From VGBV01 sp963780395 (GTDB lineage: Bacteria > Actinomycetota > Thermoleophilia > Solirubrobacterales > 70-9): a DNA stretch of 64,000 bases. The notes beneath the pieces were generated by a model. That model was not told the DNA's origin and ran no database searches. It saw only the letters and a program-made list of their open reading frames with translations. Below are positions 17,740-26,998 of the stretch, one piece after another. A program made the position numbers and the translations under genes. Location of the stretch: assembly GCA_963780395.1 (NCBI GenBank), contig CAWABY010000017.1:1-64000 (forward strand). The letters run 5' to 3'. Numbering within the stretch: the first letter of the stretch is position 1; each line of letters opens with the position of its first letter.

Positions 17740-19432
17740 ATGGCGACCCGCCCGGGCGAGAAGCCCAAGACGGACGACGCCGCGGGGGACGGCGCGGCAG
17801 AAGAGAGCGGTCGAGGAGGACCTGCACCGCTACATCGCGCCCGTGGTCGGGCCCGACGACGAGCGCGTGATCACCGACTCCGGGATCGAGATCAAGCCGC
17901 TGTATGACGAGGACGACGTGGCGCCCGGGCTGGAGGAGCGCTTGGGCGAGCCGGGCCACTACCCCTTCACGCGCGGGATCCACGAGCGCATGTACCGCGA
18001 CCGGCTCTGGACGATGCGCCAGTACGCGGGCTTCGCCAGCCCCGAGGACACCAACGAGCGCTACCGCTACCTGACCGAGCACGGCTCGACCGGGCTCTCG
18101 ATGGCCTTCGACCTGCCGACCCAGCTCGGCCGGGACTCGGATGACCCGCTCTGCGCGGGCGAGGTCGGGCGCACCGGCGTCCCCATCGACACGATCGAGG
18201 ACATGCGGATCTGCTTCGACCAGATCTCTCTGGCCGAGGTCTCGACCTCCATGACCATCAATGCACCAGCTGCGATTCTGCTTCTGCTCTACGAGCTGGT
18301 CGGCGAGGAGCAGGGGGTGCCGTCGAAGGAGCTGCGCGGCACCGTCCAGAACGACGTGCTGAAGGAGTACATCTCGCGCGGCAACTACATCTACCCGCCC
18401 GAGCCGACGATGCGGCTGACCACCGACATCTTCGCCTACTGCGACGAGAGCGTCCCCAAGTGGAACACGATCTCGATCAGCGGCTACCACATCCGCGAGA
18501 AGGGCTGCTCGGCCGTGCAGGAGGTCGCCTTCACGCTCGCCAACGCGATCGCCTACGTCGACGGCGGCATCGCCGCCGGACTGGACGTGAACCGCTTCGG
18601 CCAGCGCCTCGCCTTCTTCTTCAACGGCCACAACAACGTCTTCCAGGAGATCGCCAAGTTCCGGGCCGTGCGACGGATGTGGGCGAAGCTGATGAAGGAG
18701 CGCTTCGGGGCGACGGAGGAGAAGGCCCAGATGATCCGCTTCCATACCCAGACCGGCGGGGTGACGCTGCAGGCCCAGCAGCCCGAGGTCAACATCATCC
18801 GCGTCGCGCTGCAGGGCTTCGCCGCGGTCGCGGGAGGCACCCAGTCGCTGCACACCAACGGCTTCGACGAGGCGCTGGCGCTGCCGACCGAGCGCTCGGC
18901 GCGGATCGCGCTGCGCACCCAGCAGGTGCTGGCGCACGAGTCCGGCGTCGCCGACACGGTGGACCCCTTCGCGGGCTCCTACTTCATCGAGTCGCTGACC
19001 GACGAGATCGAGGAGCGCTCGTGGGAGCTGATGGAGAAGGTCGAGCAGCTCGGCGGCTCCGTGAACGCGCTCGAGTTCATGCAACGCGAGATCGAGGAGT
19101 CGGCGGCCTCCTACCACGAGCGCTACCGCACCGGCCAGGACGTCATCGTCGGCGTCAACAAGTACGAGACCGACGTGGTCGACGACGTCGAGATCCTCAA
19201 GGTCGATCCCGAGGCCGAGCGCCGCCAGCTCGAGCGCCTCGCCAAGTTCAAGGCGGGGCGAAACCAGGGAGACGTCGACGCCCGGCTGGCCGACCTGCGC
19301 AAGGTCGCCGAGGGCGAGGGCAACCTGCTGCCTCCGATCAAGGAGGCGCTGCGCGCCGGCGGCTCGATCGGCGAGGTCTGCAACGCGATGCGCGACGTCT
19401 TCGGCGAATACCGCGGCGGCGCCTTCTTCTAG
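17740..19432 (+). CDS. Methylmalonyl-CoA mutase, large catalytic chain, frame break near start
   Basis: Catalytic TIM-barrel chain of a B12-dependent acyl-CoA mutase converting methylmalonyl-CoA and succinyl-CoA. RQYAGF and YISRGNYIYPP keep the equivalents of Tyr89 and Arg207, which favour methylmalonyl- over isobutyryl-CoA; SISGYHIREKG contains the active-site His. At about 560 aa it lacks the C-terminal B12-binding domain, so a separate small subunit must exist elsewhere. ATG 17740 sits 6 nt after TATGCT. Dropping one G from the run at 17784-17788 joins MATRPGEKPKTDD to the rest. Confidence 0.9.
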
Positions 19433-19537
19433 CTGGCATCATGGGCCTCCCTGTCTATCGGGGAGGGACGAATCGACTCGAACAGCGCTCGGCCGGGACA
19501 TGTCCATGCCTGGCTTCGCAACAACATCCTCGGCCTG

Positions 19538-20098
19538 GTGGCGATCTTCATCGCCCTCTCCGGCTCGGCGATCGCGGCCAACGTGGCGAGTCAGCCGGGC
19601 GCGCAGAAGGCCGCCAAGAAGAAGAAGGCCAAGCGGGGGCCGCCCGGACCCGCGGGTCCGCAGGGACCGCCCGGCGAAGTGGGCCCCCCAGGCCCGGCGA
19701 CCGGCCCCGCCGGCGGCGCCCTGAGCGGGAACTACCCGAACCCCGGCCTGGCGCCACCGCCTGCATGGCAAAACATCACGTTCGCGACGGGGTGGGCGAA
19801 CGGTGGCGGAGGCATCTACGCGCCCGTCGGGTGCTACCGGGACGCGATGGAGGTAGTACACCTGCGCGGCCGCGCCACGCGCTCAACGGGAACTACGACC
19901 GTGGGAACGCTGCCGGTCGCTTGTCGCCCCTCCATTTGGTGGCCGAACGTACTGGTCGTCGAGGTGGACGCCGGCGGAGACGGCGCTGGCGCGTTGGCTG
20001 TTTTCATCAGCCCAAATAGCGGCGGAGTAACCGTCGACAATGGGGCGTTGCCCGCTGGGCTCAATTTCGATGGGGTCAGCTTCCGAGCAACCAACTAA
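19538..20098 (+). CDS. Exported collagen-like Gly-Pro protein
   Basis: About 186 aa, possibly more. A hydrophobic anchor (LGLVAIFIALSGSAIAANVA) is followed by a Lys-rich stretch, about eight collagen-like Gly-X-Y triplets (RGPPGPAGPQGPPGE and on), and a C-terminal beta-rich head with two Cys. The true start is uncertain: coding potential continues upstream as VHAWLRNNILG from about 19502 but has no ATG or GTG, so an indel may hide it; GTG 19538 is the first usable start. Probably a cell-surface stalk protein. Overlaps the convergent gene by a few bases. Confidence 0.65.
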   Translation: MAIFIALSGSAIAANVASQPGAQKAAKKKKAKRGPPGPAGPQGPPGEVGPPGPATGPAGGALSGNYPNPGLAPPPAWQNITFATGWANGGGGIYAPVGCYRDAMEVVHLRGRATRSTGTTTVGTLPVACRPSIWWPNVLVVEVDAGGDGAGALAVFISPNSGGVTVDNGALPAGLNFDGVSFRATN

Positions 20099-21410
20099 TC
20101 GGGGAGTCGGCCTCGAGCTGCGACGTCTCTACGGCTTCTCCTCCGCTTCTTGCACCGCTTCTTCTTCTTCGCTCCGGTGGCCCGCTTCTTGGCCTTCTTC
20201 TTCTTGCACTTCCGCTTCGCGTGGCTGGCGGATCGGGGCGGCTGACCCGGGCCCCGGACATCCGGCGAAGGGCCCGGGTGAGTTGAGCGGGACGCCGCTG
20301 CACTCGAACCGCTCGTAGGCGCCGCTGTCGCAGGAGCCCGCGGCCGGGAAGGGCGCGGCTAGCCGCGCTGGTCGGCGGCCAGGCAGGTCGCTACCCCGCG
20401 CTCGAGCGCGGGGCTGCCGTCCAGGAGGGCGTGCGTGGGCGTGAAACCGCCGTTGTCGGTCAGCGGGCCCAGGAGCGCCGGCGAACCGACGGAGTCGCTC
20501 GGCACCGAGGTGAAGGCGCACCCGCTGGCATCGCCCAGCACGTTGCCGCCGGTCGAGACGAGGGAGAACGTGGGCTGCGTCTGACAATCGGGCGCGTCGT
20601 GCATGGTGTGCGCGTCGGTGTTGCCCGCGATCACCGAGTTGTGGATGCTGGTGGTCACCGCCGAGGAGAGCAGGCCCCCGGCCACGAACGACTGAGACGG
20701 GCTGTCGTGGAGGCTGTGATTGTTCGTGACCGTGACGTGGTCGAGCGACAGGGAGGCTCCGGTCGCCTCGACGCCTCCGCCGGCGAGGTCGGTTGTGATG
20801 TTGTCGGAGACGGTGACATTGCGAAGGGTGAGCGGCCCGTTCGCGGCGATGCCGCCGCCGAACGTGTCGGCCTGGTTGCCGAACACCGCACCGTCCCTGA
20901 TCGTCAAGGCCGCGCCGCTCGAGGAGAAGATCGCTCCGCCGCTGGAGCTGTCATCGGATCGGGCGTCCCGACGAGGCCCCGGTGAGGCTGACCCCATCCG
21001 TCGTCAGCTCGCCTGAGAAGAGGAGATCCGCTCGATGCTATTGGCGTCGATCACGACCGGCCCGCCCGGCAGCGCCTCGATCAGAAGGGTCGTCAGGAAG
21101 TTGAGATCGCCGCTCTCGTTTCCGGCGAGGTCGCCGTCGATCGTCAGCTCGTAGGTCCCCGGACTGAGCCGGATCGTGTCGGCCGTGAAGGCGGCACCGG
21201 TGTGGGTGCAGCCGCCGAAGTCCGAGCCGCCCGCGATGGTCTCCACTGCCTCCCGCAGCGAGCACTGGCCCGGGTCGGTGTTGTACTGGTCGAGCGTAGT
21301 GGTGGGGCTCACGGTCGCAGCCGAGGCCGCGGACGGCAGCGATCCAGAGCGCCGCCGTCACGGCGAGTGCGCACCAGGACGCGCCGTTCCGTCGCGGTCC
21401 CCCTGGCCAT
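20095..21410 (-). pseudogene. Secreted right-handed beta-helix (choice-of-anchor type) protein, several frame breaks
   Basis: Reading through breaks near 21340, 21000, 20370 and 20230 gives a signal peptide (ASWCALAVTAALWIAAV), the opening LDQYNTDPGQCSLREAVE typical of parallel beta-helix surface proteins, repeats such as LTIRDGAVFGNQADTFGGG and LTLRNVTVSDN, the closing DGSPALERG and AAGSCDSGAYE, and a Lys/Cys tail (KRKCKKKKAKKRATGAKKKK) on the same strand. All parts are in the right order, so this was one gene of about 430 aa. Damage may be sequencing error or decay. Exact 3' end depends on the last frame (20095 or 20129). Confidence 0.6.
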
Positions 21411-21489
21411 GCCTGGCAGGCTACGCCGGTCCGCTCGGCCGAGCAAGGGGGGCGGCGGCCGCTGGACGGAGGCCTAGACTGCGGCGACC

Positions 21490-23060
21490 GTGAGGGAGAA
21501 GTACCCCGAGACCCACGACGAGAAGCTGGCGCAGCTGCGCGAGCTGCGCGAGGCCGCGGTCCACGCCGGCTCAGAGGAGGCGGTGGAGAAGCAGCACGCC
21601 AAGGGCAAGCTGACCGCCCGCGAGCGGATCGAGAAGCTGCTGGACCCTGGTTCCTTCGAGGAGCTCGACGCCTTCGTCCGCCACCGCACCCACGAGTTCG
21701 AGATGGACAAGCGCCGGCCCTACGGGGACGCGGTGGTGACCGGTTACGGGACGATCGACGGGCGCACAGTGTTCGTCTTCAGCCAGGACTTCACCGTCTT
21801 CGGCGGCTCGCTCGGCGAGGTGATGGCGGAGAAGATGTGCAAGGTGATGGACCTCGCCGCCGAGGTGGGGGCGCCGGTGATCGGCATCAACGACTCGGGC
21901 GGGGCGCGGATCCAGGAGGGCGTCGTCTCGCTTGGCGCCTACGGGGACGTGTTCGTGCGAAACGTGCAGTGCTCGGGCGTGATCCCCCAGATCAGCCTGA
22001 TCATGGGGCCGTGCGCCGGGGGCGCGGTCTACTCCCCCGCGATGACCGACTTCATCTTCATGGTCAAGGAGACCTCCCACATGTTCATCACCGGCCCCGA
22101 GGTGATCAAGACGGTGACGGGCGAGGAGGTCGAGTTCGAGGAGCTGGGCGGGGCGATGAGCCACAACTCGAAGTCGGGCGTCGCCCACTTCGCGGCCGAG
22201 GACGAGGAGGCGTGCCTGGAGGACGCCCGCTACCTGATGAGCTTCCTCCCTCTCAACAACCTGGAGATGCCGCCGCGGGTCGAGCCCGACGACGACCCCG
22301 AGCGCGAGGACCCCGAACTCGACACGGTGGTCCCCGACGACCCTCAGAAGCCATACGACATGCGAGACGTGGTCACCCGGATCGTGGACGACGGCGAGTT
22401 CTTCGAGGTCCACGAGCACTTCGCCCAGAACATCATCTGCGGCTTCTCCCGCCTGGACGGCTATCCGGTCGGGGTCGTGGGCAACCAGCCCAAGCACCTG
22501 GCCGGCGTGCTCGACATCGAGTCCATCGCGAGAAGGCGGCGCGGTTCGTACGCACCTGCGACGCCTTCAACGTGCCGCTGCTGACCTTCACCGACGTGCC
22601 CGGCTTCCTGCCCGGCACCTCTCAGGAGTGGGGCGGGATCATCCGCCACGGCGCCAAGCTGCTGTACGCGTTCACCGAGGCGACGGTGCCGAAGCTGACC
22701 GTGGTCACGCGCAAGGCCTACGGCGGCGCCTATGACGTCATGAACTCCAAGCACATGCTGGCCGACTTCAACTTCGCCTGGCCGACCGCGGAGGTCGCCG
22801 TGATGGGCCCCGAGGGCGCGGTCAACATCATCTACCGCAAGGACATCGACTCCTCGCCGACGCCCGAGGAGCGCCGCGCGAAGCTGATCGACGACTACAA
22901 GGCCCACTTCGCCAACCCCTACTCGGCGGCCGAGCGCGGCTACCTCGACGACGTGATCGAGCCGCGCCAGACGCGGCCGAAGCTGATCAAGGCGCTGCGC
23001 GTGCTGCAGACCAAGCGGGTCGAGCAGCCCAAGCGCAAGCACGGGAACATCCCGCTCTAG
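21490..23060 (+). CDS. pccB: Acyl-CoA (propionyl-CoA) carboxylase beta chain, frame break
   Basis: Carboxyltransferase that moves CO2 from biotin to propionyl-CoA or another acyl-CoA, forming methylmalonyl-CoA. About 522 aa. Family features: KLTARERIEKLLDPGSF, the oxyanion motif INDSGGARIQEGV, MGPCAGGAVYSPA, and in the second half DVPGFLPGTSQEWGGIIRHGAK and AYGGAYDVM. The frame breaks near 22535 between LDIES and KAARFVRTCDAFN; one missing base (or two extra) explains it. GTG start 9 nt after TAGACT, so probably leaderless. Partners here are the biotin carboxylase at 36 kb and a probable epsilon subunit at 25.2 kb. Confidence 0.92.
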
Positions 23061-23075
23061 GCGAGGAGGCTTCAG

Positions 23076-23582
23076 ATGGAACCGCAGGCGACGGTGATCG
23101 GGCCGAACGACGGTGAGTCAGTCGAGCTGACCACCCTGGGAGTCCGCTTCATGCTCGACGGCGAGCGAACCGGCGGCGGCTTCTCGCTGGTGGAGCACCC
23201 GATGGCGCCGCGCGCGCTCGCCGCGCCGATGCACCGCCACAAGAACGAGGACGAGTACAGCTACGTCACCGAGGGCAGGGTCGGCGCCAAGCTCGGCGAC
23301 GAGGTCGTGTTCGGCGAGGTCGGCGACCTGATCCTGAAGCCGCGCGGGCAGTGGCACACCTTCTGGAACGCCGGCGACGAGCCCGCCCGGCTGCTCGAGA
23401 TCATCTCGCCGGCGGGGTTCGAGCGTTACTTCGCGGAGATCAGCGAGGTCGTGAGCGCGGGCCTGCCGCCCGACCCCGAGCGCATGCGCGCCGTGCAGGC
23501 GAAGTACGAGCTCGAGGTGGACATAGAGAGCGTGCCCGGGCTGGTCAAGGAACACGGCGTGCGATTCCCCGGCTCCGACTAG
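23076..23582 (+). CDS. Cupin-domain protein
   Basis: 168 aa with a single cupin barrel: MHRHKNEDEYSYVTEGRVG is motif 1 (His, His, Glu metal ligands) and the GQWHTFWNAGDEPARLLEI segment is motif 2. The C-terminal third is helical. GAGGAGG ribosome-binding site 8 nt before ATG, 15 bp after pccB, so probably co-transcribed. Substrate unknown. Confidence 0.85.
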   Translation: MEPQATVIGPNDGESVELTTLGVRFMLDGERTGGGFSLVEHPMAPRALAAPMHRHKNEDEYSYVTEGRVGAKLGDEVVFGEVGDLILKPRGQWHTFWNAGDEPARLLEIISPAGFERYFAEISEVVSAGLPPDPERMRAVQAKYELEVDIESVPGLVKEHGVRFPGSD

Positions 23583-23681
23583 CCGACCCGCCAAGCAAGG
23601 TCCCTCAACCCCAGAACTGGGTATGGAAGCTTTTGGGGGAGCCACTTATTGTGCTCGGGGACCCGATCGTTTAGGAGGGAA

Positions 23682-25220
23682 GTGAGCGCGGGACGGAACT
23701 CAGCGCGCCGCACAGCAGCCTCGGTGCTCGCCCTCGGCGCCGTGCTGTGCCTGGTGCTCGCGCCTGGAGCGGGCGGCGCTCCCGGCGACGCGACTGCCTC
23801 CAGGGTCGCCGACATTCAGCCCGGGCCGGCCAGCTCCAATCCGCAAGAGCTCTTCGGCGCGGGGAGCACGCTTCTGTTCGCCGCCGACGACGGGACCAGC
23901 GGAACCGAGCTGTGGAAGAGCAACGGCGGCCCGCTCGGCCCCGGCGGCACAGAAGAGATTGAAATCTTCGCCGGTATCAACGGCTCGACCCCAGTCGAGT
24001 TCACAAGCGTGGGCGGGACGGTTTTCTTCACGGCCGGCGACCCCACCAACGGCAACGAGCTGCGGATGATCGCGCCACCGTTCACCAGCCCCACGCTGGT
24101 GGAGAACATCGGGCCGGCGGCGGTCGGCGGTGCCTCGGCCATCCTCTCGGACGTCAACGGGACGCTCTTCTTCGTCGGCAACGACGGCAGCACCGGAGAC
24201 GAGCTGTGGAAGAGCGCGCCGCCCTACGACGCGGTCTCGACCGAGATCGTCGAGGACATCAGAACCACGCCTGCCGGCGCCTCGTCCTCGCCGAACCAGT
24301 CCGTGAACGCGAACGGGACGCTGCTGTTCACGGCCGACGAGGACGGGACCGGCGAGGAGCTGTGGAGGAGCGTCCCTCCCTACAACTCGACCTCGACGAC
24401 CGAGATCGACATGGGCCCGGGTCCCTCCTTCCCGGGTCCCATCCTCGCGCTCGGCGGCACAGTTCTCTTCACCGCCAGCGATGGCGGCAGCGACGGCTTC
24501 GAGCTCTGGAAGATCGAGGCGCCCTACACGACGCCGGTGCAGGTGGAGGACATCAACGCCGGCGGGGATTCCAATGCCGATGACATGGTCAATGTCAATG
24601 GCACGGCCTTCTTCAAGGCCGACGACGGCAACACCGGAGAGGAGCTGTGGAAGAGCGCGCCGCCCTTCACCGCCGCGACCACAAGCGTCATCGACATTCG
24701 GCCGGGCTCGGAGTCGTCCGAGCTCAACTTCCTCGAGGAGGTCGGTGGCCTCCTGTTCTTCAGGGCGGACGACGGGGTCAGCGGCGCCGAACCGTGGAGG
24801 AGCGACGGGGGGCCGGTGGGCGCCGGGACGCAGATCGTGGCCGACATCCAATCGGGGTCGGCCAACTCAGCGCCTTTGGAGTTCGAGGATGTGAACGGCA
24901 CCGCCTTCTTCAGGGCCTTCGGGCCCGTCGCGGGATTGGAGTTGTGGAAGAGCACCGGGGTGGGCGCGACGGCCGTGCCCCAACCCGTATCTGCCCCCAA
25001 CGAGCTCACCAACGTGGACGGCACCCTCTTCTTCGAGGGGGTCGATGGTGGCGGCCAGGAGCTGTGGAAGGCGACGATCGAACCGGCGCCTCCGGTTCAG
25101 CCTGGACCGCCGGCTGCCACCCCGAAGAAGAAGAAGAAGTGCAAGAAGGCGAAGAAGAAGAAGGGCAAGGCCGCCGCCGCCAAGAAGAAGAAGAAAGAAT
25201 GCAAGAAGAAGCGGAAGTAG
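23682..25220 (+). CDS. Secreted ELWxxDGT-repeat protein with Lys/Cys tail
   Basis: 512 aa. Signal peptide (VLALGAVLCLVLAPGAGGAP) then about nine repeats, each with a DGTSGTELWKS-like unit and a partner strand such as LLFAADDG or LFFVGNDG, i.e. the ELWxxDGT repeat family, presumably a beta-propeller. The repeats are followed by a Pro-rich linker and a tail of Lys runs broken by Cys (KKKKKCKKAKKKKGK and further). GTG 23682 follows AGGAGG; a TTG at 23649 would extend into the promoter. Probable extracellular structural or adhesive protein. Confidence 0.8.
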   Translation: MSAGRNSARRTAASVLALGAVLCLVLAPGAGGAPGDATASRVADIQPGPASSNPQELFGAGSTLLFAADDGTSGTELWKSNGGPLGPGGTEEIEIFAGINGSTPVEFTSVGGTVFFTAGDPTNGNELRMIAPPFTSPTLVENIGPAAVGGASAILSDVNGTLFFVGNDGSTGDELWKSAPPYDAVSTEIVEDIRTTPAGASSSPNQSVNANGTLLFTADEDGTGEELWRSVPPYNSTSTTEIDMGPGPSFPGPILALGGTVLFTASDGGSDGFELWKIEAPYTTPVQVEDINAGGDSNADDMVNVNGTAFFKADDGNTGEELWKSAPPFTAATTSVIDIRPGSESSELNFLEEVGGLLFFRADDGVSGAEPWRSDGGPVGAGTQIVADIQSGSANSAPLEFEDVNGTAFFRAFGPVAGLELWKSTGVGATAVPQPVSAPNELTNVDGTLFFEGVDGGGQELWKATIEPAPPVQPGPPAATPKKKKKCKKAKKKKGKAAAAKKKKKECKKKRK

Positions 25221-25221
25221 C

Positions 25222-25428
25222 CGCCTCGGGATCGAGATCGAGGCGGCCAACGCCTCACCCGAGGAGACCGCCGCGATCGCGGCGGCGCTCGAGCGCTTCC
25301 TGGCCGAGACGGCTCCCGCTCCGCAGGAGGAGCGGGCTCAGAATCCGTGGCAGCGGGCGGCGCTGGCCGAGGGCATCGCCTCCCGGCGGATCGAGCCGAG
25401 CGGCTGGGGTCCGGCCGTCGGGCGCTGA
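25222..25428 (+). CDS. Probable acyl-CoA carboxylase epsilon subunit, start unresolved
   Basis: Short reading frame LGIEIEAANASPEETAAIAA, then ALERFLAET, a variable linker, and NPWQRAALAEGIASRR near the end. Actinobacterial acyl-CoA carboxylase epsilon chains have the same plan: a helix starting with PEE(T/L)AA and a C-terminal SxW-type segment. No start codon is visible between the previous stop and the coding part; an indel or an unusual start must be assumed. Located 2.2 kb after pccB. Moderate confidence. Confidence 0.5.
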   Translation, partial: RLGIEIEAANASPEETAAIAAALERFLAETAPAPQEERAQNPWQRAALAEGIASRRIEPSGWGPAVGR

Positions 25429-25539
25429 ACCCGTCCCCGGAAAGCCGCTATTTGCGAATTTCGCTTGCCCCCAGGGGCGGGCCAGTCGAATAGAACACAG
25501 GCCGCAGCCCCCGCCCCAGCAAGCTGAAGAGGAGGTCCA

Positions 25540-25749
25540 GTGGCCGTAGTCAAGATCATCGAGCTGGTCGGCAGCTCCAAGAAGTCGTCGGACGACGCCG
25601 CGCAGCAGGCGCTGAAGCAGGCCCAGAGCTCGTTGCGGAACATCCGCGCGATCGACGTGGTCTCGACCGGTCTGCGGGGCGACAACCTCGACGAGTGGCG
25701 CGCGCACGTGCGCGTCGCCTTCCTGGTCGAGGGCACCGACGTCGACTGA
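25540..25749 (+). CDS. Dodecin
   Basis: 69-aa flavin-binding dodecamer subunit. MAVVKIIELVGSSKKSSDDA, AVQQA-type helix and RAHVRVAFLVE match the dodecin beta-alpha-beta-beta fold; dodecins buffer free riboflavin or FMN, and some bind CoA. GTG start with a strong GAGGAGG ribosome-binding site 6 nt upstream. A stand-alone gene with a roughly 110-bp leader. Confidence 0.92.
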   Translation: MAVVKIIELVGSSKKSSDDAAQQALKQAQSSLRNIRAIDVVSTGLRGDNLDEWRAHVRVAFLVEGTDVD

Positions 25750-25758
25750 GCTCGAGCT

Positions 25759-26718
25759 CTAGAGCCTCGCGACCGGCGCCTCCAGCTCGCCGTCCTTCCA
25801 GGCCTCATAGACGGCCTGCGCGATCGCGAGGTCCTGGATCGCGAGCCCGGTGGAGTCGAACAGCGTCACCTCCTCGGGCGTGCCGCGGCCGTCTGCCGAG
25901 CCGGTCAGCACGTCGCCGATCTGGGTGATGTCGTCGTGGCCGACCGCGCCGGCCTCGACCGCGTGGGCAAGCTCGCCGCCGGCGCTGGCCTGTGCCCATT
26001 CGTCGCAGAAGAGGTGGCAGGAGGCGAGCGCCGCCAGCTCGACCTCGGCCTTGCCGTGGGCGTCCGCGCCGAGGGCGGCGATGTGCTGGCCCGGGCGCAG
26101 GTCATCGGTGGCGATCACCGGCGAGTCGCCCGGGGTGACGGCGACGACGACGTCCTGGCCGGCGGCGCGCTTGCGGTCGCCGACCTCCCAGCCCAGCTCG
26201 GCGGCGAGCGCCTCGGCCGCCTCCGCGCGCGGGTCGGCGCAGACCCCCGGCCCGTAGCCGGCGGCGGCGAGGCAGCGAGCGGCCCAGGCGCCGTTGACCC
26301 CGCAACCGATCAGCCCGACGCCGGCAGCGTCCTCACGGGCCAGGACCTGCGCCGAGACCGCCGCGGCGCCCCCGGTTCGCAGCGAGGTCACCGAGGCGCA
26401 CTCGATCACCGCCAGCTCCTGGCCGGTCTCGGCGTCCGAGAGCACGACGACGCCCCGGACGACCGGCAGGCCGCGCTCGGTATTGCCGGGAAACGACGTG
26501 ACCCACTTCAGCAGCGCCAGGCCGTCGCCGCGGGCGGGCATCGCGCGGAAGTCGCCGAAGGGCGGGCTGTCGAGATAGACCTTCGCCGGCATCGTCCACT
26601 CCCCGCGCGCGTACTGCTCGAACGCGTGCCGCGTTCGCTCGACCGCGGTGGTCGGGTCGATCGCGGCCAGCACGGCCTCGCCCGAGATCACGGGAATCTC
26701 GCTCAAGGCACGATTCAT
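25759..26718 (-). CDS. Ornithine cyclodeaminase/mu-crystallin family protein
   Basis: 319 aa NAD(P)-dependent enzyme of the OCD/alanine-dehydrogenase-like family. MPAKVYLDSP and RAMPARGDGLALLKWV form the substrate pocket, GLIGCGVNGAWAARCL is the Rossmann nucleotide-binding loop, and QIGDVLTG lies near the C-terminus as in the family. Possible reactions include ornithine cyclodeamination or imino-acid reduction; not decidable here. Start at MNRALSEIP (26718). Convergent with dodecin. Confidence 0.8.
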   Translation of the reverse strand: MNRALSEIPVISGEAVLAAIDPTTAVERTRHAFEQYARGEWTMPAKVYLDSPPFGDFRAMPARGDGLALLKWVTSFPGNTERGLPVVRGVVVLSDAETGQELAVIECASVTSLRTGGAAAVSAQVLAREDAAGVGLIGCGVNGAWAARCLAAAGYGPGVCADPRAEAAEALAAELGWEVGDRKRAAGQDVVVAVTPGDSPVIATDDLRPGQHIAALGADAHGKAEVELAALASCHLFCDEWAQASAGGELAHAVEAGAVGHDDITQIGDVLTGSADGRGTPEEVTLFDSTGLAIQDLAIAQAVYEAWKDGELEAPVARL

Positions 26719-26782
26719 AGTGGAACTCGACACCTCCGGTGCACCGCGCGTAGGCGTTCGTGCAGTGGATTTGTGATCGCGC

Positions 26783-26871
26783 GGAGGGTGAAATCCCGAG
26801 GTGGGATGCACAACCCAGAATTGTTGCGGCCGGCCGAGAGGTTGGTTCTGGTTCGAGTCCAGCGCCCTCCG
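26783..26871 (+). tRNA. Unusual tRNA-like gene with 8/4 acceptor/T-stem and long variable arm (allo-tRNA candidate)
   Basis: Every base fits one cloverleaf. Acceptor 8 bp (26783-26790 with 26863-26870, one G-U); two A linkers; D-stem 5 bp (26793-26797/26803-26807) with loop GAGGT; anticodon stem 6 bp (26808-26813/26821-26827, one bulged T at 26825) with 7-nt loop CCCAGAA; variable arm 8 bp closed by GAGA (26828-26847); T-stem 4 bp (CTGG/CCAG) with canonical loop TTCGAGT; discriminator G. CCA is not encoded. The 8/4 branch, tight D-arm, long variable arm and G73 resemble tRNA-Sec and the published allo-tRNAs, but the anticodon reads CAG, not TCA, and position 33 is C instead of T. Function unproven. 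Confidence 0.6.
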
Positions 26872-26888
26872 CGCCTATCATTTCGGGA

Positions 26889-26899
26889 CTGGGTTGTGC
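26889..26899 (+). other. 11-nt element complementary to the tRNA-like anticodon arm
   Basis: CTGGGTTGTGC is the exact reverse complement of 26808-26818, which is the 5' anticodon strand plus most of the loop of the tRNA-like gene. It lies 18 nt after the tRNA-like body and before the terminator, so both could sit on one precursor and form an alternative hairpin. Confidence 0.45.
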
Positions 26900-26925
26900 G
26901 CGGGGCCTCGCCCCCGTTTCACCCA

Positions 26926-26952
26926 GGTCGGCCCGCCTTTCGCGGGCCGACC
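26926..26952 (+). terminator. Strong hairpin terminator after the tRNA-like gene
   Basis: Perfect 11-bp stem GGTCGGCCCGC with a 5-nt loop, followed by a T-containing stretch (CACTCTTT). It closes the transcription unit of the 26783-26871 RNA before the monooxygenase promoter at 26987. Confidence 0.75.
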
Positions 26953-26998
26953 CACTCTTTGGACACTCGCACCCGAAGCACACGGGTAGATTCCAGGC

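Noticed and set aside
16832..19117. A 761-codon open frame on the minus strand across the mutase gene
   Set aside because: Only its last 269 codons (from 17641) have a signal peptide, ribosome-binding site and sensible composition; the rest is a shadow of the methylmalonyl-CoA mutase gene in high-GC DNA.
19630..19720. Eukaryotic contamination because of collagen-like triplets
   Set aside because: Gly-Pro triplets are frequent in bacterial surface proteins, and flanking genes and GC content are continuous with the rest.
22520..22560. Programmed ribosomal frameshift in pccB
   Set aside because: No slippery heptamer with downstream structure, and similar breaks hit many unrelated genes, so a sequence error is more likely.
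26783..26871. Selenocysteine tRNA
   Set aside because: The branch length and variable arm fit, but there is no TCA anticodon and no selA, selB or selD in the window.
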